From NCBI RefSeq assembly GCF_029223885.1, contig NZ_CP119409.1:212001-276000 (forward strand): 64,000 nucleotides of DNA, read 5' to 3'. The translations under genes were made by a program, and so were the position numbers. Positions 50,831-59,837 of the stretch are shown one piece after another. The notes beneath the pieces were generated by a model. The model did no database searches and had not been told where the DNA came from. It saw nothing but the letters and a program-made list of their open reading frames with translations. The stretch is from Pararhizobium gei. GTDB taxonomy: Bacteria > Pseudomonadota > Alphaproteobacteria > Rhizobiales > Rhizobiaceae. Each line of letters starts with the position of its first letter. Position 1 is the stretch's first letter.

Positions 50831-51711
50831 GCCCTGACCCTCGCCTCAGTGCCGAAGCGTTGGGCGGCCAAAGCCACGGAGCCCGTAAGTGCATCCGCCT
50901 CGGCTTCGGCGAACAGCGGCTGGTGCCGGGCCGCAAGCCATGGACGGTAAAGCGGCGCCAGACCGCCGAGCAGGCATATCCTGCGGCTGCCGCGCCTGGC
51001 CACGACGTCGAGCGCTTCATCGATGGTTTGCGCGGCGGCCTGCAGCAAAGCTATCGCCACAGGGTCCTGGCGGCTTGCAAATTCAAAAACCCTCGGGGCA
51101 TAGCGGCCAAACGCGCCGGGGTGCGCCAGACGTGCAAATTCGACGACGGCGCGCGGATCGTTGCCGAACTCAGCCATGACGGTATCTGTCAGCGCGGACG
51201 ACGGACGGATGCCGTCGAAGGCGAGCAGGCTTTCCTGCAACAGGGCATGCCCGAGCCGGCCGCCGCTGCCGAGATCGCCGATGGTAAAGCCCCAGCCGCC
51301 GATATAGCGGACCTGAGCGGCTATTCTGGAAATATAGATCGAGCCGGTGCCGAGAATGGCGACAGCGCCGTCGCGTTCCCCGAGCGCTCCCTGGAGAGCG
51401 ATGAGGCCGTCCGATTCGATGTCGGCCTTGGCAAAGGGCAGGCGCTCCTTCACATAATGGACCGCATCCCCGACATTGCTGCCCGCCAGACCGAGCAGTG
51501 CGGAAGCCGTTCCGATGTCGGCGACCGGCAGTTTCGCGTCCTCAAAGGCAGCCTCGGCCGCACCAATAATATGGATGAGTGCCGTATCCGGATCTGTCAG
51601 GATATTGGCGGCACCGCTTTTGCCCCGGCCGAGAATGCACCCGTCCGGGCTTGCGACCGCTGCACGGCAGCTCGTGCCGCCGCCATCTATGCCGAGGATA
51701 TAATGTGCCAT
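50827..51711 (-). CDS. BadF/BadG/BcrA/BcrD-type ATPase, probable N-acetylglucosamine/N-acetylmuramic acid kinase
   Basis: The 294-residue protein has the hexokinase-like fold of the eukaryote-type GlcNAc kinase family: ILGIDGGGTSCRAAV (5-19) for phosphate, the Asp in DGLIALQGALGERDG (about 102-116), LGTGSIYISRI (about 119-129) and GGWGFTIGDLGSGGRLGHAL (about 136-155). The ATG at 51711 has GGAGGC before it. It lies divergent to murQ. A kinase here would supply MurNAc-6-P or GlcNAc-6-P to MurQ and NagA. Confidence 0.88.
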   Translation of the reverse strand: MAHYILGIDGGGTSCRAAVASPDGCILGRGKSGAANILTDPDTALIHIIGAAEAAFEDAKLPVADIGTASALLGLAGSNVGDAVHYVKERLPFAKADIESDGLIALQGALGERDGAVAILGTGSIYISRIAAQVRYIGGWGFTIGDLGSGGRLGHALLQESLLAFDGIRPSSALTDTVMAEFGNDPRAVVEFARLAHPGAFGRYAPRVFEFASRQDPVAIALLQAAAQTIDEALDVVARRGSRRICLLGGLAPLYRPWLAARHQPLFAEAEADALTGSVALAAQRFGTEARVRA

Positions 51712-51732
51712 GAATGCCTCCGGAGAAATAAG

Positions 51733-51749
51733 ATACCAAAAAAATACCA
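51733..51749. promoter_or_regulatory. ATACCA direct-repeat operator before the kinase gene
   Basis: ATACCA at 51733-51738 and again at 51744-51749, exactly one helical turn (11 bases) apart, with an A-tract between. The same arrangement occurs inverted at 51867-51883 before murQ. It lies 22 bases upstream of the kinase start. Likely target of the GntR/UTRA regulator encoded next to it. Confidence 0.6.
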
Positions 51750-51866
51750 TTAACCAAGCAGGTTTTCGAAGATCGGCAAAAATAACCTGTAATTATCTGA
51801 TTAATTTCAGTTTTTGATGCTGACATCAAATTTTCTGTCTCCAGAAGTTAATTTCCCCTAGACAAT

Positions 51867-51883
51867 TGGTATTTTTTTGGCAT
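51867..51883. promoter_or_regulatory. Inverted copy of the ATACCA operator before murQ
   Basis: TGGTAT (51867-51872) and TGGCAT (51878-51883), 11 bases apart with a T-tract between, are the reverse complement of the site at 51733-51749; ACCAAAAAAATACC there and its reverse here match at 13 of 14 positions. It lies 24 bases before the murQ start. Confidence 0.6.
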
Positions 51884-51907
51884 TAATTTGCGGAGAGGGA
51901 GAAACAC

Positions 51908-52807
51908 ATGCTGGCAGCGAAAACCGAAGAGCGTCACGAGAGGGCCATGGGTCTGGATGTCATGCATCCGGCGCTGGCGCTCGAAGTGCTCGCCTTGGGC
52001 CAGCAGGCGGCGGCGAAGGCCGTCGATGCGGCTATGGCGCCGATCGCCACCGCTGCCCGGATGGCTGCGGACGTGCTTTCGGCCGGTGGGCGGCTTGCCT
52101 ATGCTGGCGCCGGAAGCTCCGGTTTGATGGCGATGGCCGATGCGCTGGAGCTGCCCGGCACCTATGGAATCCCCAATGACAAGATCGTGGTTCTGCTGGC
52201 TGGCGGCGCCGCCAGCCTGACCGATCTTGCCGGTGGCTACGAGGATGACACAGCGCTTGCACGCGCCGATGTCGCCGGGGCGGGTATCGGCGCCGGTGAT
52301 TGCCTGATTGCCGTTTCCGCCAGCGGCTCGACGCCTTACGCACTTGCTGCCGGCGACGAGGCGTGCCGGCGCGGTGCCCGGGTCGTGGCCATGGCGAACA
52401 ATGCCGGCGCCCGGCTTTTCGAAGGGGCGGATGTGGCTATTCTCTTGCAGACGCCGCCGGAAGTCGTTTCCGGTTCGACGCGCATGGGGGCCGCCACCGC
52501 GCAGAAGATCGCCTTCAACATGTTTTCGACCCTGGTCGGCATCCATCTTGGCCATGTGCATGATGGGCACATGGTCAATCTGAAGGCTGACAATGACAAG
52601 TTGCGCAGCCGCGCAATGCGTATCGTCGCCGATATTTCAGGTGTCACGCCGGATGCAGCGTCCCGACATCTCGCCGCGTCGTCGGGGTCCGTAAAAATTG
52701 CCATCCTTCTTGCTGCTGGGGCAAGGGATGTTGCTGCGGCGCAAGCCGCACTCGATGGGGCCGGGCAAAACCTGCGCCGCGCCCTTTCACACGTCGCAAC
52801 GCATTGA
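51908..52807 (+). CDS. murQ: N-acetylmuramic acid 6-phosphate etherase
   Basis: The 299-residue SIS-domain enzyme cleaves the lactyl ether of MurNAc-6-P to give GlcNAc-6-P and D-lactate. Family features: YAGAGSSGLMAMADALELPG (65-84) with the conserved Glu E81, STRMGAATAQKIAFNMFSTL (about 194-213), and GHMVNLKADNDKLRSRAMRI (about 223-242). It starts at ATG 51908 after GGAGAGGGAG. The early glycine-rich loop differs from the E. coli sequence (SSGLMAMADALELP against TSGRLGVLDASECP), but the length and C-terminal half are standard. It opens the plus-strand importer operon and shares its promoter region with the kinase gene. Confidence 0.9.
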   Translation: MLAAKTEERHERAMGLDVMHPALALEVLALGQQAAAKAVDAAMAPIATAARMAADVLSAGGRLAYAGAGSSGLMAMADALELPGTYGIPNDKIVVLLAGGAASLTDLAGGYEDDTALARADVAGAGIGAGDCLIAVSASGSTPYALAAGDEACRRGARVVAMANNAGARLFEGADVAILLQTPPEVVSGSTRMGAATAQKIAFNMFSTLVGIHLGHVHDGHMVNLKADNDKLRSRAMRIVADISGVTPDAASRHLAASSGSVKIAILLAAGARDVAAAQAALDGAGQNLRRALSHVATH

Positions 52808-52857
52808 CTGGGTTTCAAAACTGCGCCCTTGGCGGCGCGTATAAAAGGGAGAACGTA

Positions 52858-54117
52858 ATGACCCGCACTACTCTGAAAGGCTTGCTGCTCGCGTCCAGCA
52901 TTCTCGGCTCCGCCGGGCTGGCGCAGGCCGAAGACGTGACGCTGACGATCGAAAGCTGGCGCAATGACGACCTTGCCATCTGGCAGGAGAAGCTCATCCC
53001 GGCGTTTGAGGCGAAAAACCCGGGCATCAAGGTGAAATTCGCGCCGACCGCACCGACCGAATACAATGCCGCTCTGAACGCCAAGCTCGACGCCGGTTCG
53101 GCCGGTGATCTCGTGACCTGCCGTCCGTTCGATGCGTCGCTTGAACTGTACAACAAGAAACATCTGGCCGATCTCACCAGCCTTCCGGGCATGGAGAATT
53201 TTTCGCCGGTCGCCAAGGCCGCGTGGCAGACGGATGATGGCGCTGCCGCCTTCTGCGTACCAATGGCCTCGGTCATCCATGGCTTCATCTACAACAAGGA
53301 CGCCTTCGACCAGCTCGGCATCGCTATTCCGGCGACCGAAGCCGAGTTCTTTGCGGCGCTCGACAAGATCAAGGCGGATGGTACGTTCATTCCGCTCGCC
53401 ATGGGCACGAAGGATCTTTGGGAAGCCGCCACCATGGGCTACCAGAACATCGGTCCGACCTACTGGAAGGGCGAGGAAGGCCGCGCCGCTCTCATCAAGG
53501 GCGAGCAGAAACTCACAGACGCCGACTGGGTCGAGCCCTACAAGGTTCTTGCCAAGTGGAAGGATTACCTCGGCGACGGCTTCGAAGCCCAGACCTATCC
53601 GGACAGCCAGAACCTGTTCACGCTCGGCCGCGCTGCCATCTATCCGGCCGGCTCATGGGAAATCGGGCTGTTCAACACGCAAGCCCAGTTCAAAATGGGC
53701 GCCTTCCCGCCGCCGGTCAAGGCTGCAGGCGATGCTTGCTACATCTCCGACCACAACGACATCGGCGTCGGCCTTAATGCCAAGAGCGCGCACCCGGAAG
53801 AAGCCAAGAAGCTGCTGACCTGGATCGCCTCGCCGGAATTCGCAGACATCTACGCCAATTCGCTGCCGGGCTTCTTCAGCCTGAACTCGACGCCGGTGAC
53901 GATGAAGGACCCGCTGGCACAGGAATTCGTTTCCTGGCGTGAAAAATGCAAGCCGACGATCCGCTCGACCTACCAGATCCTGTCGCGCGGTACGCCGAAC
54001 CTCGAAAACGAGACCTGGGTGGAATCGGCTAACGTGATCAACGGTACCGATACACCTGAAGTCGCCGCCGAGAAGCTCCAGAAGGGCCTCGACAGCTGGT
54101 ACAAGCCTGCGAAGTAA
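52858..54117 (+). CDS. ABC transporter substrate-binding protein (family 1), amino-sugar cluster
   Basis: The 419-residue receptor has a signal peptide (1-25, ending GLAQA) and then EDVTLTIESWRNDDLAIWQE. Typical segments are IPAFEAKNPGIKVKFAPTAP (about 44-63), GSAGDLVTCRPFDASLELYN (about 80-99) and YPAGSWEIGLFN. The frame is open 18 codons upstream, but the ATG at 52858 follows AAGGGAG and starts a clean leader. It follows murQ by 50 bases; amino sugars, N-acetylmuramic acid or its disaccharides are plausible ligands (inference). Confidence 0.93.
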   Translation: MTRTTLKGLLLASSILGSAGLAQAEDVTLTIESWRNDDLAIWQEKLIPAFEAKNPGIKVKFAPTAPTEYNAALNAKLDAGSAGDLVTCRPFDASLELYNKKHLADLTSLPGMENFSPVAKAAWQTDDGAAAFCVPMASVIHGFIYNKDAFDQLGIAIPATEAEFFAALDKIKADGTFIPLAMGTKDLWEAATMGYQNIGPTYWKGEEGRAALIKGEQKLTDADWVEPYKVLAKWKDYLGDGFEAQTYPDSQNLFTLGRAAIYPAGSWEIGLFNTQAQFKMGAFPPPVKAAGDACYISDHNDIGVGLNAKSAHPEEAKKLLTWIASPEFADIYANSLPGFFSLNSTPVTMKDPLAQEFVSWREKCKPTIRSTYQILSRGTPNLENETWVESANVINGTDTPEVAAEKLQKGLDSWYKPAK

Positions 54118-54150
54118 ACTTGGTTCTGGGGCCTTGCCCCCTCACCCTAA

Positions 54151-54256
54151 CCCTCTCCCCGTAAACGGGGAGAGGGGACTACAGAGCTTGCGGCTTGTCC
54201 CTTCGCCCCGTTTACGGGGAAATAGTGCCCGCCCTCTTTCATGAGAAAGGGAGGGC
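54151..54256. repeat. Three tandem palindromes between receptor and permease genes
   Basis: The 331-base gap after the receptor gene holds three stems: CCCTCTCCCCGT/ACGGGGAGAGGG (54151-54162 and 54165-54176), CCCCGT/ACGGGG (54206-54211 and 54214-54219), and GCCCTC...GAGGGC with an inner CTTTC/GAAAG (54231-54256). The phrase CCCTCACCCTAACCCTCTCC just before the first is a form often met in rhizobial dispersed extragenic repeats (recalled, not searched). No gene is seen in the remainder of the gap. Confidence 0.7.
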
Positions 54257-54448
54257 GAAAAGGAGCAGCACTCGATGCAGGATGTCGCGATGCGAAAAAG
54301 CAAGGCATCCAGCCGAAAACATGTAATCTGAAATCCCATCCTGCCAGCGCCTTTCAGGTCTGCCGGCGTGGCATGCGCGGCGGGGACCGGCAGCGCAAGC
54401 CTTGTCGCATGTAGCGGCAATTTCGAGAACGGGTCGGAGCGGCAGGGC

Positions 54449-55399
54449 ATGAGCAACGCCACATTTTCTGAAGACGGCATGAAGGCACCGAGGCGCTCCA
54501 GGCGCTGGCACATTCTTGTCTTCCTGCTGCCGGCCTTTATCGTCTATTCCGCAGTCATGATACTGCCGCTCATTGAGACGCTGCGCCTGTCGCTGTTCAA
54601 CACGGTGGACGGCCAGTCCACTTTTGTCGGGCTCTCGAACTTTCAGGTTCTGTTCGGCAACGAACGTTGGGCCGCCGATTTCTGGCGGGCGCTGAAAAAC
54701 AATTTCATCTTCTTCACGATCCACATGCTGGTGCAAAATCCGTTGGGAATCGCGCTTGCCGCCATGCTATCGATCCCCAAGCTCCGGCTCGCCACCTTCT
54801 ACCGCACGGCGATCTTCCTGCCGACGCTGCTTTCCTTCGTCATCGTCGGCTTTATCTGGAAGTTGATCCTGTCGCCGATCTGGGGTATCACGCCGTTCTT
54901 CATGGACGTGGTCGGACTGAAATCTTTCTTCGCGCCCTGGCTCGGCAAGCCCGGTTCGGCTCTGATCACCGTGTCTCTGATATCCGTCTGGCAGAATGTC
55001 GGCATTCCGATGATGCTGATCTATGCGGCGCTTCTTAACATCCCCGACGAAGTCATCGAAGCCGCCGAATGCGACGGCATTACCGGCTGGAGCCAGTTCT
55101 GGAAGATCAAGCTGCCACTGGTCCTGCCGGCGATCGGCATGGTGTCGATCCTGACCTTCGTCGGGAATTTCAATGCATTTGACCTGATCTATACGGTACA
55201 GGGAGCCTTGGCCGGACCGGATGGTTCCACGGATATTCTGGGCACGCTGCTCTACCGCACCTTCTTCGGCTTCCAGCTGCAACTCGGCGACCGGTCTATG
55301 GGGGCGGCGATCGCAACCGTGATGTTCATCATCATTCTGGCGGGGGTGTCGCTTTACCTTTTCGGTATCCAGCGGCGGGTTCGCCGCTACCAGTTCTAG
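54449..55399 (+). CDS. Sugar ABC transporter permease (MalF type), amino-sugar cluster
   Basis: The 316-residue inner-membrane protein has six helices after a short basic N-terminus, starting WHILVFLLPAFIVYSAVMIL, and the EAA loop EAAECDGITGWSQFWKIKLP (about 207-226). The frame is open further upstream through the palindromes, so the ATG at 54449 (MSNATFSEDG) was chosen; ATG 54479 (MKAPRRSRR) is a reasonable alternative. It is followed by the partner permease after 10 bases. Confidence 0.92.
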   Translation: MSNATFSEDGMKAPRRSRRWHILVFLLPAFIVYSAVMILPLIETLRLSLFNTVDGQSTFVGLSNFQVLFGNERWAADFWRALKNNFIFFTIHMLVQNPLGIALAAMLSIPKLRLATFYRTAIFLPTLLSFVIVGFIWKLILSPIWGITPFFMDVVGLKSFFAPWLGKPGSALITVSLISVWQNVGIPMMLIYAALLNIPDEVIEAAECDGITGWSQFWKIKLPLVLPAIGMVSILTFVGNFNAFDLIYTVQGALAGPDGSTDILGTLLYRTFFGFQLQLGDRSMGAAIATVMFIIILAGVSLYLFGIQRRVRRYQF

Positions 55400-55409
55400 G
55401 AGAAGACCG

Positions 55410-56249
55410 ATGTCAAAGGCACGCATGTCGCCACTTCGCTCGGGTTTCGTCCATCTGGCGCTCGCCGGCTATACCGTCATCGCCCTTTTCCCGGTGCTGC
55501 TGACGATCCTGAATTCGTTCAAGGACAGGAATGCCATTTTCCGAACTCCGCTCGCACCGCCGACGGCAAACAGTTTCAGCCTCGTGGGCTATCAGACAGT
55601 GCTGAACCAAGGCGATTTTGCCGGCTATTTCCAGAACAGCCTAATCGTCACTGTCGTGTCGATTTTCTTTGCGCTGCTGTTCGGTGCCATGGCCGCCTTT
55701 GCCTTGTCGGAGTACCGGTTCAGGGGCAATACCCTGATGGGTCTCTATCTGGCGATCGGCATCATGATCCCGATCCGGCTGGGAACGGTGGCAATCCTGC
55801 AGGGCATGGTGGCGGCCGGTCTCGTCAATACGCTGACGGCGCTGATCCTCGTCTATACGGCCCAAGGTTTGCCGCTCGCCATCTTCATCCTGTCGGAGTT
55901 CATGCGCACTGTCTCAGACGACCTGAAGAATGCCGGGCGCATCGACGGTCTTTCCGAATATGCAATTTTCTTCCGGCTCGTGCTGCCGCTGGTACGGCCC
56001 GCCATGGCGACAGTCGCGGTGTTCACCATGATCCCGATCTGGAACGACCTGTGGTTCCCCTTGATCCTCGCTCCCGGCGAAGCGACCAAGACGGTGACGC
56101 TCGGCAGCCAGGTCTTCATTGGCCAGTTCGTCACCAACTGGAATGCGGTTCTGTCCGCCCTGTCGCTGGCGATCCTGCCGGTCCTCGTTCTCTATCTCAT
56201 TTTCTCGCGGCAGCTGATCCGCGGCATTACCGCAGGAGCCGTCAAGTGA
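55410..56249 (+). CDS. Sugar ABC transporter permease (MalG type), amino-sugar cluster
   Basis: The 279-residue inner-membrane protein has six helices, starting FVHLALAGYTVIALFPVLLT, an EAA-type loop reading KNAGRIDGLSEYAIFFRLVL (about 171-190), and ends IRGITAGAVK. Its stop overlaps the GTG start of the oxidoreductase gene by GTGA. Confidence 0.94.
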   Translation: MSKARMSPLRSGFVHLALAGYTVIALFPVLLTILNSFKDRNAIFRTPLAPPTANSFSLVGYQTVLNQGDFAGYFQNSLIVTVVSIFFALLFGAMAAFALSEYRFRGNTLMGLYLAIGIMIPIRLGTVAILQGMVAAGLVNTLTALILVYTAQGLPLAIFILSEFMRTVSDDLKNAGRIDGLSEYAIFFRLVLPLVRPAMATVAVFTMIPIWNDLWFPLILAPGEATKTVTLGSQVFIGQFVTNWNAVLSALSLAILPVLVLYLIFSRQLIRGITAGAVK

Positions 56250-57304
56250 CAGACATACCGATCCGCGTCCTTGTCGCCGGTCTGGGCAATATGGGCCGCA
56301 GCCACGCGCTGGCCTATCACAACAATCCCGGCTTCGAGATCGTCGGCCTCGTCAATCGCTCGACGCCTGTGCTCGCGCCGGAACTGGAAGCTTACGAAAT
56401 CCTGCCGGATTTCGAAACTGCGCTGAAGGAGCTGAAGCCTGACCTTTGCTCCATCTGCACCTATTCTGACAGCCATGCCGACTATGCTGTCATGGCCTTT
56501 GAAGCCGGTTGCGATGTTTTCATCGAGAAGCCGCTGGCAACAACGGTTGCTGATGCCGAGCGCGTCGTGGCTGCAGCGAGGAAAGCCGCCAAGAAACTGG
56601 TCGTCGGCTATATTCTGCGCCATCATCCATCGTGGATTAGGCTGATCGCGGAAGCGCGAAAACTGGGGCCACCCTATGTCTTCCGCATGAACCTCAACCA
56701 GCAGTCCAGCGGACCGACCTGGATGACGCACAAGGCGCTGATGCAGACGACGCCGCCGATCGTCGATTGCGGCGTCCACTATGTCGATGTCATGTGCCAG
56801 ATCACCGACGCCAAACCTGTGGAAGTGCGCGGCATGGGTCTGCGCCTCTCGAACGAAATCGCTGATGACATGTACAATTACGGCCATCTCCAGGTGACCT
56901 ACGAAGACGGCTCGGTGGGATGGTATGAGGCCGGTTGGGGGCCGATGATCTCGGAGACCGCTTTTTTCGTGAAGGATGTCATGTCTCCCAATGGGTCCGT
57001 TTCGATCGTCATGGATCCGAATGCCAAATCCGACGATATCGATACCCACACGAAAACTGCGGTTATTCGCATCCACAAGGCGGAGACCGGCCCTGATGGA
57101 AAATTCCTGCACAAGGACGAGGACTTGAAGATGGACGGGGAGCCCGGCCACCAGGAACTCTGCGATTTCGAGCAGGCCTATGTGCTGAAGGCGATCGGCG
57201 AGGACATCGATCTCGACCGGCACATGAATGACGCCGTCCAGTCGTTGCGCATCTGCCTGGCGGCGGATGAGAGCATACGCACCGGCAATCCAGTCAAACT
57301 TTAA
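56246..57304 (+). CDS. Gfo/Idh/MocA family oxidoreductase, amino-sugar cluster
   Basis: The 352-residue protein starts at GTG 56246, fixed by the GTGA overlap with the permease. It has the Rossmann start IPIRVLVAGLGNMGRSHALA (4-23), the EKPLATT motif (about 95-101) with the conserved Lys, and the sugar-binding second domain with PPIVDCGVHYVDVMCQI (about 171-187), including the catalytic-position His. It would oxidise or reduce a sugar or cyclitol with NAD(P). The substrate is unknown; its place in the importer operon suggests action on the imported compound, for instance an anhydro- or N-acetylated sugar. A longer upstream frame overlaps the permease and was rejected. Confidence 0.88.
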   Translation: MTDIPIRVLVAGLGNMGRSHALAYHNNPGFEIVGLVNRSTPVLAPELEAYEILPDFETALKELKPDLCSICTYSDSHADYAVMAFEAGCDVFIEKPLATTVADAERVVAAARKAAKKLVVGYILRHHPSWIRLIAEARKLGPPYVFRMNLNQQSSGPTWMTHKALMQTTPPIVDCGVHYVDVMCQITDAKPVEVRGMGLRLSNEIADDMYNYGHLQVTYEDGSVGWYEAGWGPMISETAFFVKDVMSPNGSVSIVMDPNAKSDDIDTHTKTAVIRIHKAETGPDGKFLHKDEDLKMDGEPGHQELCDFEQAYVLKAIGEDIDLDRHMNDAVQSLRICLAADESIRTGNPVKL

Positions 57305-57373
57305 CGTGGCCTGCCCCATTGCCGTGCGCGGCATCGGGATGAAGGACATAGGCAACAAGGAAAAGGGCTTCCC

Positions 57374-58375
57374 GTGGGATCACTTCAACTGAAATCCATC
57401 CGCAAGGCCTTCGGCAATCACGAAGTTCTCAAAGGGATCGATCTCGAGGTGCAGGACGGCGACTTCGTCATCTTCGTCGGCCCGTCCGGTTGCGGCAAGT
57501 CCACGCTGCTGCGCGTCATTGCCGGGCTCGAGGATGCCACATCCGGCAGTGTGCGGATCGACGGGCAGGAGGTGATCAACACGCCGCCCGCCAAACGCGG
57601 CATCGCCATGGTCTTCCAGTCCTATGCGCTTTATCCGCACCTGACGGTCAAGGACAATATGGGGCTCGGCCTCAAGCAGATGGGCGCCCCCAAGGCCGAG
57701 GTCGACGCCAAGGTCGCCAAGGCATCCGGCATGCTGTCGCTGGAGCCCTATCTTGCCCGACGGCCGGCCGAGCTTTCCGGCGGTCAGCGCCAGCGGGTCG
57801 CCATCGGCCGCGCCATCGTGCGCGAGCCAAAGCTCTTCCTGTTCGACGAACCGCTGTCGAACCTGGATGCGGCGCTGCGCGTCAACACGCGTCTGGAAAT
57901 TGCAAGGCTGCATCGCAGCCTCAAGGCAACCATGATCTATGTCACCCATGACCAGGTGGAAGCCATGACGCTGGCCGACAAGATCGTCGTGCTGAACGCC
58001 GGCGAGATCGAGCAGATCGGCTCGCCCATGGAGCTTTACAACAAGCCTGCCAATACCTTCGTCGCCGGTTTCATCGGCTCGCCGCAGATGAATTTCATCG
58101 AGGCCGGACGGCTGGGCGATGGCCATGCCAAGACAGTCGGCATCCGCCCCGAACACATCGCGCTGTCGCGTGAGACTGGCGATTGGAAGGGCAAGGTCAT
58201 CCATGTCGAGCATCTCGGCGCCGATACCATTCTCTATCTGGAAACGGACGTCACCGGTCTTCTGACGGTGCGGTTGTTTGGCGAACATCGCTACGATGTC
58301 GAGGACGTCGTCTATGCGACACCCGATAAGGCACTCATGCACCGTTTCGGCGCCGACGGTCGGGTCATCCGCTAG
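57374..58375 (+). CDS. Sugar ABC transporter ATP-binding protein (MalK/UgpC family), amino-sugar cluster
   Basis: The 333-residue ATPase begins at GTG 57374. It has Walker A GPSGCGKS (36-43), Q-loop FQSYALYPH, signature LSGGQRQR, Walker [12 protein letters not shown]-loop THDQVEA, and a shortened C-terminal regulatory domain with GFIGSPQMN and GIRPEHIAL. It is the third ATPase of this family in the window, one for each maltose-type importer, and ends the operon begun by murQ. Confidence 0.95.
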   Translation: MGSLQLKSIRKAFGNHEVLKGIDLEVQDGDFVIFVGPSGCGKSTLLRVIAGLEDATSGSVRIDGQEVINTPPAKRGIAMVFQSYALYPHLTVKDNMGLGLKQMGAPKAEVDAKVAKASGMLSLEPYLARRPAELSGGQRQRVAIGRAIVREPKLFLFDEPLSNLDAALRVNTRLEIARLHRSLKATMIYVTHDQVEAMTLADKIVVLNAGEIEQIGSPMELYNKPANTFVAGFIGSPQMNFIEAGRLGDGHAKTVGIRPEHIALSRETGDWKGKVIHVEHLGADTILYLETDVTGLLTVRLFGEHRYDVEDVVYATPDKALMHRFGADGRVIR

Positions 58376-58467
58376 GACCCGTCCTTTCGCTGGAGACAGT
58401 GCTGCGTGATAGCCCGATCACATATAATTGTGCAGTGCATCATTCGCTTGCGCCTCGCTGCGATTTA

Positions 58468-58479
58468 ACATACGTATGT
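58468..58479. promoter_or_regulatory. Palindromic operator candidate of the efflux operon
   Basis: ACATACGTATGT is a perfect 12-base palindrome in the 230-base gap before the efflux genes, close to GTTTGTATAAATG. AcrR/TtgR-type TetR repressors bind sequences built on TACATACA/TGTATGTA, so this is a natural candidate site for the TetR regulator encoded at 63024. Confidence 0.5.
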
Positions 58480-58605
58480 GTTTGTATAAATGATGCGGTA
58501 CCGGTGACGCTCCGGCCTACGCATCTTGCGCAGATTTAACATCCGGCTGCCTCCTATCCTCAAGCGGGAACGGTTGCGCGCCGGCCTTTTGCATGGATCC
58601 CGAAA

Positions 58606-59826
58606 ATGCGGATGAACCGACTGACTTTGACTGCAGCCCTAGCGGCATTGGCTATGCTTGCCGGATGCCAAAAGGAAGAAGAGCAGCAGGCCGCGCCCGT
58701 CTTTCCGCCGCCGCAGGTTTCCATCATCACCACCGAGACGGAAGCCGTTCCGATCACCAACGACTTGCCGGGGCGGATTGCTGCGACGCGCATTTCCGAA
58801 GTTCGGCCGCGCGCCACCGGGATCGTGATGGAGCGCGTGTTCCAGCAGGGGTCCATGGTCAAGGAAGGCGACGTTCTCTACCGGATCGATCCCGCGTCCT
58901 TCGAAGTTCAGGTCGCCAGCGCCGAGGCAACGTTGCGCCGGGCGGAAGCCGTGCAGTTGCAGGCCAGGCAGACCGCCAGTCGCCAGGATCAGTTGCGCAA
59001 GGCAAATGCAGCCTCGGCCCAGCAGTTCGATGACGCCGTGGCGCAGTTGGCCCAGGCGGATGCGGATGTTGCGATTGCGCAGGCCAGTCTCGCGACGGCG
59101 AAGCTCAACCTTCAATATACCAACGTGACAGCGCCGATCAGCGGCCGCATCGGTCGCGCCCTGATCACAGAGGGCGCTCTGGTCAGCGCCAATGGGACGG
59201 AAAATCTCGCGACGATCCAGCAGCTTGATCCTGTTTATGCCGACTTCACCCAGTCGGCCACCGATCTCATCCGCCTGCGCAAGGGCATGCAGGACGGCGC
59301 CCTGTCCGGTGATGGCAACGAAGCCAAGGTGAAATTGCTGATGGACGACGGCGCCCCCTATGCTCATGAGGGTAAGCTGCTGTTTTCCGAGGCTGCGGTT
59401 GACGAGACGACGGGCCAGGTGACGTTGCGCGGCGAGTTTCCCAATCCGGATGGCGATCTGCTTCCGGGCATGTATGTGCGTGTGCTGATCGAGCAGGGGA
59501 TGCGCGAAGACGCCATTCCGCTCCCGACCCAGGCGATCCAGCGCGACACTGCAGGCAATGCCCAGGTCTTCGTCGTCAATGCCGAGGATGTGGTCGGGCT
59601 GCGGAGCGTCAGGACCGGACAGACAATTGCGGAAAGGACAGTCGTCATCGAAGGGCTGAAGGCCGGCGAGAAGGTGGTTGTCGAAGGCTTCCAGAAAATC
59701 CGTCCGGGCGCCAAGGTCGTTCCCAGTGCCTGGGATCCGGCGGCCGCAGAAAAGCAGGCTGCTCCCGGTGAAAAACCTTCCGGCGAAGGCGAAGCCAAGG
59801 CCGCCCCTGCCGAAGCGGCAAAGTGA
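58606..59826 (+). CDS. RND efflux periplasmic adaptor (AcrA/MexA type)
   Basis: The 406-residue lipoprotein adaptor joins an RND pump to an outer-membrane channel. It has a leader with lipobox LAGC (C21), the lipoyl half-motif GIVMERVFQQGSMVKEGDVL (about 66-85), a coiled-coil hairpin of Ala/Gln-rich heptads (about 100-165), the second lipoyl half ITAP-like NVTAPISGRIGRALITEGAL (about 174-193), then beta-barrel domains with PGMYVRVLIEQG. The C-terminal 25 residues are rich in Ala, Glu, Lys and Pro. ATG at 58606 or 58612 could be used. No outer-membrane channel gene follows. Confidence 0.94.
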   Translation: MRMNRLTLTAALAALAMLAGCQKEEEQQAAPVFPPPQVSIITTETEAVPITNDLPGRIAATRISEVRPRATGIVMERVFQQGSMVKEGDVLYRIDPASFEVQVASAEATLRRAEAVQLQARQTASRQDQLRKANAASAQQFDDAVAQLAQADADVAIAQASLATAKLNLQYTNVTAPISGRIGRALITEGALVSANGTENLATIQQLDPVYADFTQSATDLIRLRKGMQDGALSGDGNEAKVKLLMDDGAPYAHEGKLLFSEAAVDETTGQVTLRGEFPNPDGDLLPGMYVRVLIEQGMREDAIPLPTQAIQRDTAGNAQVFVVNAEDVVGLRSVRTGQTIAERTVVIEGLKAGEKVVVEGFQKIRPGAKVVPSAWDPAAAEKQAAPGEKPSGEGEAKAAPAEAAK

Positions 59827-59837
59827 GGATCTGACCG

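Noticed and set aside
50043..51020. Upstream 326-codon extension of the SIS-protein frame
   Set aside because: It runs through the GntR and kinase genes in a different frame; the protein family starts at ATG 50042 with a ribosome site.
51738..51744. A-run and T-run near murQ as terminators
   Set aside because: They lie inside symmetric operator-like repeats before gene starts and have no GC stem.
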